Assembly (NCBI RefSeq): GCF_003994485.1
Contig: NZ_RZNJ01000003.1
Coordinates: forward strand, 186,525 to 250,524
Direction of reading: 5' to 3'
DNA from: Arsenicitalea aurantiaca
Lineage (GTDB): Bacteria; Pseudomonadota; Alphaproteobacteria; Rhizobiales; Devosiaceae
Length of the DNA: 64,000 nucleotides
Numbering within the stretch: position 1 is the stretch's first letter; every line of letters begins with the position of its first letter. Made by a program: the position numbers and the translations under genes. The notes below the pieces were generated by a model. That model was given only the letters and a program-made list of their open reading frames with translations. It was not told the origin of the DNA and ran no database searches. This document shows positions 1 through 7,671 of the stretch, one piece after another.

Positions 1-76
1 GCCGACCGTTCGGTTTGGCCCGGCCGGAGATTCCACCTCCTGGCCGGGTCATCCCTTCCGATCCATCCGAGTGCCC

Positions 77-1114
77 TCAGTCGGTCCGCCGGCCCGTCCG
101 CGTGTCGAACGGGTGGAGCGCGCGCGGGCTGCACCAGAGACGCAAGGGGCTGCCTTCGGCTTCCACCACGCGCCCGCGCATCTGGGCGATGAGGGTCCTG
201 CCGCTTGCGGTATGGCGGAGGTGGAGATGGGTCTCACCCCCCACCGGCTCGATCAGCTCGACGATGGTCTCGAATTCCAGCGCCGGCCCCTCGGGGCGTT
301 CAAGCGAAAGCGATTCGGGCCGGATGCCGACGAGGTCGGTGCCCGCCGGCAGGCCCGGCGCATCGGCGCCAAGCTCGGAAACCGGCACGAAGTTCATCGG
401 CGGGGATCCGATGAAGCTCGCAACGAACACCGTTTCGGGCCGCTCGAAAATGGCGATCGGGCGCCCCACCTGCTCGATCACCCCGCCATTCATCACCACC
501 AGCCGGTCCGCCAGCGTCATCGCCTCGAGCTGGTCGTGGGTGACGTAGACGCTGGTCGTGCCCAGCGTACGCTGCAGGCGCTTGATCTCGACGCGCATCT
601 GCCCGCGCAGCTTGGCGTCGAGGTTCGAGAGCGGCTCGTCGAAGAGGAAGGCGCGGGGCTTGCGCACGATCGCCCGGCCCATCGCCACGCGCTGGCGCTG
701 CCCGCCCGAAAGCTGGCGCGGCTTGCGCTCCAGATAGGGCTCGATCTCGAGGATGCGCGCCGCCTCCTTCACCCGCCGGTCGATCTCGTCGCGGGGGGTG
801 CGGCGGTTCCTGAGCCCGTATTCGAGGTTTCCGCGCACGCTCATATGGGGGTAGAGCGCGTAGTTCTGGAACACCATGGCGATGTCGCGCTCGGCCGGCT
901 CGAGCCGGTTCACCACACGGTCCCCGATCCGCACCTCGCCGGCGCTGATCGTCTCGAGCCCGGCGAGCATGCGCAGCAGCGTCGACTTTCCGCAGCCCGA
1001 AGGCCCCACCAGCACCACCAGCTCCCCGTCGGCGATCGACAGGTCGATGCCCTTTATCGCCTCGACATTGCCCGGATAGACCTTGCGGACGGATGCGATT
1101 TCGATCGCGGCCAT
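77..1114 (-). CDS. ugpC: sn-glycerol-3-phosphate ABC transporter ATP-binding subunit UgpC
   Basis: Energises import of sn-glycerol-3-phosphate (or glycerophosphodiesters) at the inner membrane. The 345-residue protein has Walker [10 protein letters not shown] (37-45), Q-loop Gln83, signature LSGGQ (135-139), Walker B FLFDE (156-160) and switch His193. A C-terminal TOBE-like regulatory region follows, as in the MalK/UgpC class. The ATG at 1114 was chosen because homology starts at [11 protein letters not shown]; the longer frame upstream is the 3' end of ugpE read in another frame. It lies 2 bases after ugpE, so it is the last gene of ugpBAEC. MalK-type ATPases look alike, so the substrate rests on the whole operon. 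Bases 1-76 hold no gene I can support. Confidence 0.93.
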   Translation of the reverse strand: MAAIEIASVRKVYPGNVEAIKGIDLSIADGELVVLVGPSGCGKSTLLRMLAGLETISAGEVRIGDRVVNRLEPAERDIAMVFQNYALYPHMSVRGNLEYGLRNRRTPRDEIDRRVKEAARILEIEPYLERKPRQLSGGQRQRVAMGRAIVRKPRAFLFDEPLSNLDAKLRGQMRVEIKRLQRTLGTTSVYVTHDQLEAMTLADRLVVMNGGVIEQVGRPIAIFERPETVFVASFIGSPPMNFVPVSELGADAPGLPAGTDLVGIRPESLSLERPEGPALEFETIVELIEPVGGETHLHLRHTASGRTLIAQMRGRVVEAEGSPLRLWCSPRALHPFDTRTGRRTD

Positions 1115-1116
1115 GA

Positions 1117-1965
1117 TTATTTCTCCGTTTCCACGAGGCCTTTGACGAAAAGCCGCTGCATGAAGATGACGATGAGGACGGGGGGCAGCATGGCGAGGAT
1201 CACGGCCGCCATGACGAGGTTCCACTGCGGCTGCTGGTCGGCATAGGCGGCCATGCGCTTGATGCCCATGACGACCGTGTAGTAGCGGGAATCCGTGGTC
1301 ACCAGCAGCGGCCAGAGATATTGCACCCAGCCATAGATGAACATGATCACCGAGAGCGCCGCGATATTGGTGCGCGAGAGCGGCAGGAGGATATCGATGA
1401 AGAACTTGACCGGCCCTGCTCCGTCCACCCGCGCCGCCTCGGTCAGTTCGTCGGGCACGGTGAGGAAGAATTGCCGGAACAGGAACGTCGCCGTCGCCGA
1501 GGCGATGAGCGGCAGGGTCAGCCCCAGATAGGAGTTGAGCAGCCCAAGGTTCGAGACCACCGCGAAAGTGGGAATGATGCGCACCTCGACCGGCAGCATC
1601 AGCGTGACGAAGACGATCCAGAAGCAGAGCGCCCGCAGCGGAAATCGGAAATAGACGATCGCATAGGCCGAGAGGATCGAGATCGAGATCTTGCCCACCG
1701 TCACGATCACGGCCATCCAGGTCGAATTGACCAGCATGAGCCAGAGCGGCGGGGCCCCCGAGGTCGACATGCCGTCGGTCAGCATGGTCGTGTAGTTCTC
1801 GATCATCGCCGGCCCCGGCAGCAGCGGGGTGACACCCCGGAAGAAGGTGCCGGGGGCCTGGGTCGAGGCGATGAAGGCCACATAGACCGGGAAGACGACG
1901 ATCGCGACCCCGATGATGAGCACCAGGTGGGTGGCGATGTTGAGCAGCGGGCGGTTTTCGACCAT
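1117..1965 (-). CDS. ugpE: sn-glycerol-3-phosphate ABC transporter permease UgpE
   Basis: Inner-membrane permease of the Ugp importer, 282 residues, the usual UgpE length. About six hydrophobic segments are visible, beginning around residue 12. The cytoplasmic EAA loop that docks on the ATPase reads [15 protein letters not shown], followed by a conserved DILLPLSR. The start at 1965 ([13 protein letters not shown]) leaves 8 bases after ugpA. The same strand, tight spacing and pairing with UgpA make it the second half of the heterodimeric channel. Confidence 0.93.
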   Translation of the reverse strand: MVENRPLLNIATHLVLIIGVAIVVFPVYVAFIASTQAPGTFFRGVTPLLPGPAMIENYTTMLTDGMSTSGAPPLWLMLVNSTWMAVIVTVGKISISILSAYAIVYFRFPLRALCFWIVFVTLMLPVEVRIIPTFAVVSNLGLLNSYLGLTLPLIASATATFLFRQFFLTVPDELTEAARVDGAGPVKFFIDILLPLSRTNIAALSVIMFIYGWVQYLWPLLVTTDSRYYTVVMGIKRMAAYADQQPQWNLVMAAVILAMLPPVLIVIFMQRLFVKGLVETEK

Positions 1966-1973
1966 TTGGGACC

Positions 1974-2858
1974 TCAGTACTGCACGCGCCGCTCGACGAA
2001 GCGGAACTGCACGAAGACGAGTGCGATGACGATCAGCATGAGGATGACGGACTGGGCGGCCGAGGAGCCGATGTTGAGCCCCAGGAACCCGTCGGCATAG
2101 ACTTTGTAGACGAGGATGTTGGTCGCCTGGTTCGGCCCGCCCGACGTCGTGCCGTCGATGATGCCGAACGTGTCGAACATGGCGTAGTTGACGTTGATGA
2201 TGAGGAGGAAAAACGTCGTCGGCGACAGCAGCGGCAGCACGATCGTGAAGAAGCGCTTGAAGGGCCCGGCGCCGTCGATCGCGGCCGCTTCGCTCAGCGC
2301 ATTGGGGATCGATTGCAGCCCTGCGAGGAAGAAGAGGAAATTGTAGGAGATCTGCTTCCAGGTCGCCGCGATGACGACCAGCACCATGGCGTCGGTGCCC
2401 GAGGTGCGATGGTTCCAGGTGATCCCGAACTGGCCCAGCACATAGGGCAATATGCCGATCGAGGGGTTGAACATGAACCACCAGAGGATGCCCGCGACCA
2501 CCGGGGCCACCGCATAGGGCCACACCAGGAGGGTCGTATAGGCGTTGGCGCTCCGCATCACCCGGCTCACCGCCGCCGCCAGCACCAGCGCGAACGCCAT
2601 GGCGAGCACTGTGACGGCGGTCGCAAACAGCAGCGTCCGGCCGAAGGCGCTGAGATAGGTGGGGTCGGCAAAGAGCCGCGTATAATTCTGGAACCAGACG
2701 AAGCTCGTGCGCAGCCCGAAAGGATCCTCGCGCTCGAAGCTCGAGCGGATCGCCTGCAGCGCCGGCCAGATGAAAAAGATCAGCGTGATCACCAGCTGCG
2801 GGGCGATGAGCGCGATCGGCAGCGCGCGGTTCGAGAAGATGGTGCGTTTGGTCTGCAT
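1974..2858 (-). CDS. ugpA: sn-glycerol-3-phosphate ABC transporter permease UgpA
   Basis: First permease of the Ugp importer, 294 residues. The N-terminus [14 protein letters not shown] is followed by a long first membrane segment ([19 protein letters not shown]), typical of MalF/UgpA-class permeases. The EAA loop reads [16 protein letters not shown]. It sits between ugpB (83-base gap with a hairpin) and ugpE (8-base gap). The hairpin upstream suggests it is transcribed by read-through from the ugpB promoter and at lower level than ugpB. Confidence 0.93.
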   Translation of the reverse strand: MQTKRTIFSNRALPIALIAPQLVITLIFFIWPALQAIRSSFEREDPFGLRTSFVWFQNYTRLFADPTYLSAFGRTLLFATAVTVLAMAFALVLAAAVSRVMRSANAYTTLLVWPYAVAPVVAGILWWFMFNPSIGILPYVLGQFGITWNHRTSGTDAMVLVVIAATWKQISYNFLFFLAGLQSIPNALSEAAAIDGAGPFKRFFTIVLPLLSPTTFFLLIINVNYAMFDTFGIIDGTTSGGPNQATNILVYKVYADGFLGLNIGSSAAQSVILMLIVIALVFVQFRFVERRVQY

Positions 2859-2895
2859 GTCACCCGCTTCGGCGCCTGAGCGCCCGTCGCGATGG

Positions 2896-2922
2896 AAAAG
2901 GCCCGCCCCTTGCGGGGCGAGC
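2896..2922 (-). terminator. Attenuating hairpin between ugpB and ugpA
   Basis: On the minus strand a 9-bp GC stem (arms 2914-2922 and 2901-2909, one G-U pair) with a GCAA tetraloop is followed by CTTTT. It has the form of an intrinsic terminator with a short U-tract placed inside the operon. Such hairpins behind periplasmic binding-protein genes commonly let the binding protein be made in excess of the membrane subunits. Partial termination is inference. Confidence 0.6.
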
Positions 2923-2941
2923 CTCGTTCAAGCCGTTGGGT

Positions 2942-4264
2942 TTAGCTGTTGGCGGCTTCGAATTCACGCAGCAGCTGGTTGCCACGCTCGACCAGCGAGT
3001 CGAGCGCTTCCTGGCCGGTCTTGTCGCTGGCGAGCACGGCCTCGAACTCTTCGTCGATCAGCGCACGGACCTGGGTGTAGGAGCCGAAGCGCAGGCCCTT
3101 GGAGTTCTCGTTGGGCTCGACGCGGGTCATCTGCATGATCGAGGTGTCCGAACCGGGGTTGGCCTCGTAATAGCCCTGCTCCTGGCCCAGATCGTAGGCG
3201 GCGTTGGTGATCGGCAGATAGCCGGTGTCCTGATGCCAGTCGGCCTGCACTTCGGGCTGGCTGAGGTAGGAGAAGAACGCCGCGACGCCTTCGTATTCCT
3301 CGGCCGGACGACCCTGCATGACCCAGAGGGTGGCGCCGCCGATGATCGAGTTCATCGGGGTTTCGACGACGTCGTCATAATAGGGGAGCGGTGCGAAGCC
3401 GACTTCGAAATCGGCATTGGCGACCACGGCCGCACGACCGGCGGACGAGTTCATGAAGAGCCCGCATTCGCCGGAAAGGAAAGCCGGCTGTGCGTCCGGG
3501 CCGCCCTCGGGGCCGCCATAGCGGAACACGCCTTCGTCTTCCCAGTGGGCCAGATTGTCCCAATGGCGGGCGAGGTGCTCGTTGTTCATGGCGAATTCGG
3601 CGCCGAGGCCACCGAAGCCGTTCTCGAGCGTGCCGTAGGAGAGGTTGTGGAGCGCCGAGAAGTTCTCGGTGTGGATCCAGGAGATCCAGGCGGTGGTCAT
3701 GCCGCAGGGGGCAGCGCCGGACTCGACGATCTGGTTCATCGCCGCTTCCATCCCGGCCCAGGTCGCCGGGGGCGTCTCGGGATCGAGGCCGGCCGCCTCG
3801 AAGATTTCCTTGTTGTAGTACATGATCGGGGTCGAGGAGTTGAACGGCAGCGAGAGGATGTTGCCGCTGGTGTCCGAATAATAGCCGACGACGGACGCGA
3901 GGTACTCGGAGGGCTCGAAGGGCTGGTCGTTGTCGGCCATCAGCTGGTAGACCGGATAGACGGCGCCCTGGGCGGCCATCATGGTGCCGGTGCCCACTTC
4001 ATAGACCTGCACGATTGCCGGCTGCTCGCTGGCGCGGAAGGCGGCGATGGCAGCGGTCAGCGTCTCGCCATAGGTGCCGCGATAGACCGGAACGATGCGA
4101 TAGTCGTCCTGGGTCTGGTTGAAGCCTTCGGCCACGGCCTCGAGCTTGGCGCCGAGTTCGCCGCCCATGGCGTGCCACCAGGCGATCTCGGTCTGGGCAT
4201 AGGCAGTGCTGGCGAAAAGCGAAGTCGCAAGGGCGGCAAGGCCGGCCACATGGCGTACGGACAT
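2942..4264 (-). CDS. ugpB: sn-glycerol-3-phosphate periplasmic binding protein UgpB
   Basis: Periplasmic solute-binding protein that delivers glycerol-3-phosphate to UgpAE. 440 residues, normal for the family. A signal peptide (MSVRHVAGLAALATSLFASTAYA, shown here only as residues 1-23) is predicted to be cut before QTEIAWWHAMGG, and the mature start matches family-1 extracellular binding proteins. An AGGAGA ribosome site lies just upstream of the ATG at 4264. It is the first gene of ugpBAEC. Pho-box repeats about 100 bases upstream indicate PhoB control under phosphate limitation. Confidence 0.93.
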   Translation of the reverse strand: MSVRHVAGLAALATSLFASTAYAQTEIAWWHAMGGELGAKLEAVAEGFNQTQDDYRIVPVYRGTYGETLTAAIAAFRASEQPAIVQVYEVGTGTMMAAQGAVYPVYQLMADNDQPFEPSEYLASVVGYYSDTSGNILSLPFNSSTPIMYYNKEIFEAAGLDPETPPATWAGMEAAMNQIVESGAAPCGMTTAWISWIHTENFSALHNLSYGTLENGFGGLGAEFAMNNEHLARHWDNLAHWEDEGVFRYGGPEGGPDAQPAFLSGECGLFMNSSAGRAAVVANADFEVGFAPLPYYDDVVETPMNSIIGGATLWVMQGRPAEEYEGVAAFFSYLSQPEVQADWHQDTGYLPITNAAYDLGQEQGYYEANPGSDTSIMQMTRVEPNENSKGLRFGSYTQVRALIDEEFEAVLASDKTGQEALDSLVERGNQLLREFEAANS

Positions 4265-4356
4265 GATGTGTCTCCTGCATGACGAGGATTTTGCTGGCAG
4301 GGACCCTTCCCCGCCGGCCCGCTCGGAGCGGACTGCGGGGGAAGTAGCAATGGCGC

Positions 4357-4418
4357 ACGACGGCTGGGTGACGGCGGGATGACAGCTCTGTTTCAGTCAG
4401 ATGTCGGCTTGATGACAG
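4357..4418 (-). promoter_or_regulatory. Pho-box array upstream of ugpB
   Basis: Reading the minus strand from 4418, heptamers recur every 11 bases: CTGTCAT, CCGACAT, CTGAAAC, CTGTCAT, CCGTCAC and CCGTCGT, each separated by 4 bases. This is the Pho-box layout (CTGTCAT-N4-CTGTCAT) bound by PhoB dimers, repeated into two or more overlapping boxes. A possible -10 (GCTACT, 4348-4343) follows. The first gene downstream is ugpB, a classical Pho-regulon member. Confidence 0.8.
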
Positions 4419-4545
4419 CGCGGATCCCGTGTTCATATGCCTCCTGGCCGCAGGAAGCGGTTTCGCCACAAAAACGCCGCCTCGCCAGCCTGTTGTGGGC
4501 TGGACGATCCTGACCCCGAGCGCCATTCGGCATGAGGAGGACGAG

Positions 4546-4743
4546 ATGAAACTGCGCCTTGCAGCAGATATCGCCGATCGGATTGCGATGGCCTCCCGCA
4601 CGCGCGACGCCTTCGATCCGCATAGCGAAGCCGATGCGCTCCTCAGCGCTCACCCCGAAGCCAGCGTCACCTATGAGCAGGTGCTCGAAGTGCTGATCGA
4701 GGAGACGGCGGGCCTGCGCACCCCCAATTACGAGACCGCCTGA
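4546..4743 (+). CDS. Small hypothetical protein, 65 aa
   Basis: A 65-residue soluble, acidic protein starting MKLRLAADIADRIAMASRTR, with the ATG at 4546 preceded by GAGGAGG at good spacing. No membrane segment and no motif I recognise. It is divergent from ugpB and its 3' end overlaps the convergent gene at 4728-5225 by 16 bases. A longer frame from 4429 is possible but lacks a ribosome site and would run through the intergenic region. Function unknown. Confidence 0.6.
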   Translation: MKLRLAADIADRIAMASRTRDAFDPHSEADALLSAHPEASVTYEQVLEVLIEETAGLRTPNYETA

Positions 4744-5225
4744 ACCGTTCTTGTCCTCTGAGCCTCCTCGGCCGCGATCCGCCGCATATGGGCGGCAAAG
4801 GCAGGGTCCTCCCCCTGCAGCAATTGCGGCAGCATGAGCCGGAAATCCTCCCGCTCGCACCATTCGCGCATGAAGTCTTCCCAGGTCAGCCAGTAGCGCT
4901 GCTGGCGCGGGTTGAGCCGGTCCGCATGGGTCAGCACATAGGCCCGCTCGAAGAGCGAGATCAGGATCGAATAGAGCGCCCTGATGCGTTCGGCCTTCTC
5001 CTCGGTGGGGTCGGGCGTCACCGACGAGCCCAACAGCCGCAGGTCCGGATTGTCGAGGCAGAGCCTCAGGAAGTCGGTATAGTTGTCGGCCAGCAATTGC
5101 TGGATCTCGTGCTCCTCATTGGCCCGCTGCTTGCGCTGCTCGACAACGAAGATCACGATGGCGAGCGGCAGGCCGACCACCGTCACCACATAGCTCGCCA
5201 GTTCCCACGCCCCCAGCCAGTCCAT
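4728..5225 (-). CDS. Hypothetical single-pass membrane protein, 165 aa
   Basis: One N-terminal membrane segment (about residues 10-28, YVVTVVGLPLAIVIFVVEQ) followed by a basic stretch and a soluble alpha-helical region rich in Glu, Arg and Trp (YWLTWEDFMREWCERED). This resembles widespread unnamed proteins with one anchor and a cytoplasmic helical domain. I cannot assign a function. Its start is 10 bases from the 3' end of the HxlR gene on the same strand, so co-transcription is possible. Confidence 0.7.
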   Translation of the reverse strand: MDWLGAWELASYVVTVVGLPLAIVIFVVEQRKQRANEEHEIQQLLADNYTDFLRLCLDNPDLRLLGSSVTPDPTEEKAERIRALYSILISLFERAYVLTHADRLNPRQQRYWLTWEDFMREWCEREDFRLMLPQLLQGEDPAFAAHMRRIAAEEAQRTRTVQAVS

Positions 5226-5235
5226 GGCCCGCTCC

Positions 5236-5622
5236 CTACCAGTTCTGCGCGATTTCGGGCAGGCTCTGTTCGATCCAGTCCGCCAGCGCCCGCACCCGCG
5301 CCGCCCCCTCGCGCCCGAGCGGGGTCAGCCTGTATTCGACATGGGGCGGCACCACCTCATGGGCGATGCGCTCGACGAGCCCGTCGCCCTCGAGCCAGTG
5401 GAGCGTCTTTGCGAGCATGCGCTCGCTCACCCCGCCGATGCGGCGCCGAAGCGCGGAAAAGCGCAGCGTCCCGCCTTCGAGCGCGAGCAGCACCAGAACG
5501 CCCCAGCGGCTCGTCATGTGCTTGAGCACCTCGCGCGACGGGCAGGCCGCCGAGAGCAGATCGCCCCGCTCCATCCGCGCCGAAAGCGCCACCGGCACCG
5601 CCATCGTCTCGCCCGGGTTCAT
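5236..5622 (-). CDS. HxlR-family transcriptional regulator
   Basis: A 128-residue winged-helix protein. The HxlR core spans about residues 25-110, opening with the conserved Cys27-Pro and continuing with RWGVLVLLALEGG and SERMLAKTLHWLEGDGLVER. In studied family members (YodB, HypR, QorR/YtfH) the N-terminal cysteine senses quinones or electrophiles. It is divergent from the NmrA-type reductase at 5703, the same arrangement as ytfH-qorB in E. coli, so it probably regulates that gene. Starts at 5622 or six codons later (Met7) are both possible. Confidence 0.85.
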   Translation of the reverse strand: MNPGETMAVPVALSARMERGDLLSAACPSREVLKHMTSRWGVLVLLALEGGTLRFSALRRRIGGVSERMLAKTLHWLEGDGLVERIAHEVVPPHVEYRLTPLGREGAARVRALADWIEQSLPEIAQNW

Positions 5623-5702
5623 ACTAACATTCCTGTACGTACTTACGAAAGATAAGCACCACCGCTATATCAGGTGCGACCTCATCGGAAAAGGACATCG
5701 CC
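5623..5702. promoter_or_regulatory. Divergent control region of HxlR regulator and QorB-like gene
   Basis: An 80-base AT-richer spacer between divergent genes. It contains the perfect palindrome GTACGTAC at 5635-5642, with flanking ACTAACATTCCT and CTTACGAAAGATAAG that give partial dyad symmetry. This is where an HxlR dimer would be expected to bind. The operator assignment is inference from position and symmetry. Confidence 0.45.
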
Positions 5703-6548
5703 ATGACCATCGCCATTACAGGGGCCAGCGGCCAGCTCGGCCGCATCGTGCTCGACAAGCTGGGCGCGAAGCTCCCGGCAAGCGAATTCATCGCGCTCGC
5801 CCGTTCGCGCGAAAAGCTGGCCGATTCCCCCGTCGCCGTCCGCGAAGCCGACTATACCCGCCCCGAAACGCTCGGGCCTGCGCTCGAGGGCGTGGACACG
5901 CTGCTGCTCATCTCCTCCAGCGAGGTCGGCCAGCGCGCCGCCCAGCACCGCAACGTCATCGCAGCCGCCAAGGCGGCGGGCGTCGGGCACATCGTCTATA
6001 CGAGCCTGCTGCATGCCGACCGCTCCCCGATCAGCCTTGCCGAAGAGCATCGCCAGACCGAGGCCGAACTCGCTGCCTCGGGCATCCCTCACACCATTCT
6101 GCGCAATGGCTGGTACACCGAGAACTATACCGGCACCCTGGGGGGCACGCTCGCCGCGGGCGCGGTGATCGGCAGCGCCGGAAACGGGCGGATCAGCGCG
6201 GCCACGCGCGAGGATTATGCCGAGGCCGCCGTCGCGGTCCTCGTCGGCACCGGCCATCAGGGACGGATCTACGAGCTTGCGGGAGACGAGGCCTTCACGC
6301 TTGCCGACCTTGCCGCCGAAATTTCGCGCCAGACAGGCCGCGACATCCCCTATCGCAACATGGCTGAAGCCGACTACGCCAAAGCGCTTGCCGGCTTCGG
6401 CCTCCCCGCCCCGGTCGCGGCCGCCATTGCGACCTGGGACACCGCCGCCGCCGGCGATGCGCTCTTTGACGACGGGCACGCGCTGTCGGATCTCATCGGG
6501 CGCCCGACCACCCCGCTCGCGCAAGCGATCAGCCGCGCCCTTCCCTGA
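5703..6548 (+). CDS. NmrA/QorB-like NAD(P)H-dependent quinone reductase
   Basis: An atypical short-chain dehydrogenase of 281 residues. The N-terminal nucleotide-binding loop is GASGQLG (7-13), and HIVYTSLLHAD marks the middle of the Rossmann domain. No classical Tyr-x3-Lys pair is evident, as in the NmrA/QOR2 group. In E. coli the homologue YtfG/QorB reduces quinones with NADPH. Divergence from an HxlR gene supports a quinone or electrophile detoxification role. The exact substrate is not determinable. Confidence 0.82.
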   Translation: MTIAITGASGQLGRIVLDKLGAKLPASEFIALARSREKLADSPVAVREADYTRPETLGPALEGVDTLLLISSSEVGQRAAQHRNVIAAAKAAGVGHIVYTSLLHADRSPISLAEEHRQTEAELAASGIPHTILRNGWYTENYTGTLGGTLAAGAVIGSAGNGRISAATREDYAEAAVAVLVGTGHQGRIYELAGDEAFTLADLAAEISRQTGRDIPYRNMAEADYAKALAGFGLPAPVAAAIATWDTAAAGDALFDDGHALSDLIGRPTTPLAQAISRALP

Positions 6549-6562
6549 CCGGTCCCCGGGCC

Positions 6563-6652
6563 TCAGACCATCGTGGCCAGCAGGTCCCCGGCCAGCATGG
6601 CGAGGACGCCGAGGCCGAGGACGACCATGGTGATCTTCTGTTTGGTGTTCAT
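6563..6652 (-). CDS. Possible 29-aa membrane peptide
   Basis: A short frame, MNTKQKITMVVLGLGVLAML followed by nine more residues (AGDLLATMV), forms one hydrophobic helix after a basic N-terminus. CGGAG lies about 11 bases before the ATG at 6652. It occupies an otherwise empty gap between the QorB-like gene and the next one. Short length means it could be chance; synteny or conservation would be needed. Confidence 0.35.
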   Translation of the reverse strand: MNTKQKITMVVLGLGVLAMLAGDLLATMV

Positions 6653-6780
6653 CCGGTCACTCCGATTGATTTCGGCTTCAATCTAGGGCGCCCGCCCGTC
6701 ATTGCAATGGTGCGGGCGCCCGCCGGGCCTTCAGGCGGCCCCATTCCGGGCTCACTCTCCCCGCTTTGGGAGGACTTGCC

Positions 6781-7161
6781 ATGCCACGCCTCATGAGACG
6801 CACGCTCCTGGCCGGCCTTGCCGCCATAGCCCTCGCCGGCCCCGCCCTCGCCCATCACGGCTGGTCGTGGACCGAGAGCGGCTTCTTCCAGCTCGAGGGC
6901 GTCGTCACCGCAGTTTATGTCGGTAATCCCCACGCCACGATCGATCTCGATGTCGAGGGCGAGATCTGGCGGGTCGAGCTCGCCCCGCCTTCGGCCACCA
7001 TCGCGGCCGGCTTCACCGAGGATGCCGTCGCAGTCGGGGACGAAATCATCGCCATCGGCAACCGCTCGATGGACGAGGCCGAAACCCGCATGAAGGCCGT
7101 TCGCGTCATCGTCGGGGACGAAACCTACGACGTCTACCCCGACCGCGCCCGCGAGATCTGA
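6781..7161 (+). CDS. DUF6152-like exported protein, 126 aa
   Basis: A small exported protein. The N-terminus MPRLMRRTLLAGLAAIALAG is a signal peptide, probably cut after ALA before HHGWSW. The mature part (GFFQLEGVVTAVYVGNPHATIDLDVEG) matches the DUF6152 pattern, small periplasmic beta proteins beginning HHGW/HHS. GGGAGG lies about 8 bases before this ATG. The TTG five codons upstream is less likely. It lies 4 bases before the next gene, so the two form an operon. Function unknown. Confidence 0.72.
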   Translation: MPRLMRRTLLAGLAAIALAGPALAHHGWSWTESGFFQLEGVVTAVYVGNPHATIDLDVEGEIWRVELAPPSATIAAGFTEDAVAVGDEIIAIGNRSMDEAETRMKAVRVIVGDETYDVYPDRAREI

Positions 7162-7165
7162 GGGT

Positions 7166-7627
7166 TTGGGCCTCATCGAGGCGATCGGTGCGTCCGCGCC
7201 CGCATCGGCGCTGCGCACGTCCTTTTACGTCTACCCGGTGGTCAACGCCGCCCACATCCTCGCGCTCGGCATGCTCGTGACGAGCGCGATCCTCATGGAT
7301 CTGCGCGTTCTGGGGCTCGGGCGCGGCATCGCGCTGCCCGCCGTCATCGCCGCGCTCCGCCCCGTAGCGATCACCGCGCTCGTGGCGGCGCTCATCACGG
7401 GCGGGCTCCTCTTCATCGTCCAGCCGGTCACCTATGCGGGCAATCCGGCCTTTCTCGCCAAGCTCGCGCTCCTTGCCCTCGCGCTCCTCAATGCCGCAGC
7501 CTTCACGCTAAGCCGGGCGCATCTGCGGCCAGAGCACAGTCTCACCCGGCTGATGGCGGGGCTGTCGATCCTCCTCTGGCTATGCGTGCTCCTTGCGGGC
7601 CGCTTCATCGGCTTCCTCGTCGGCTAG
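7166..7627 (+). CDS. DUF2214/DUF6644-type membrane protein
   Basis: A 153-residue integral membrane protein with four predicted helices (near residues 25-45, 60-85, 95-115 and 130-150). Position, size and motifs such as YPVVNAAHILALGMLV (a His-containing first helix) fit the DUF6644/DUF2214 proteins often found beside DUF6152 genes. The start is a TTG at 7166, just after the upstream stop codon. Conserved His in such helices hints at haem or metal binding, but this is inference. Confidence 0.65.
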   Translation: MGLIEAIGASAPASALRTSFYVYPVVNAAHILALGMLVTSAILMDLRVLGLGRGIALPAVIAALRPVAITALVAALITGGLLFIVQPVTYAGNPAFLAKLALLALALLNAAAFTLSRAHLRPEHSLTRLMAGLSILLWLCVLLAGRFIGFLVG

Positions 7628-7657
7628 AAAAAAGGCGGCGCCCCGCGGGACGCCGCC
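7628..7657 (-). terminator. Rho-independent terminator of the DUF6600 gene
   Basis: On the minus strand a GC-rich stem (GGCGGCG 7657-7651 side pairing with 7640-7634) is followed by six T residues (7633-7628), directly after the stop codon of the DUF6600 gene at 7672. It also separates that gene from the convergent membrane-protein gene. Confidence 0.8.
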
Positions 7658-7671
7658 TCCTTCAACTCTCC

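Noticed and set aside
19-48. Hairpin CCCGGCC...GGCCGGG after ugpC as a terminator
   Set aside because: Good stem with a bulge but no T-tract on the minus strand, and the operon may continue beyond the window.
1-52. A partial minus-strand frame starting ATG at 52 (MTRPGGGISGRA...)
   Set aside because: Only about 17 codons are visible, the purine-rich stretch abuts the ATG with no spacing, and no family is recognisable.
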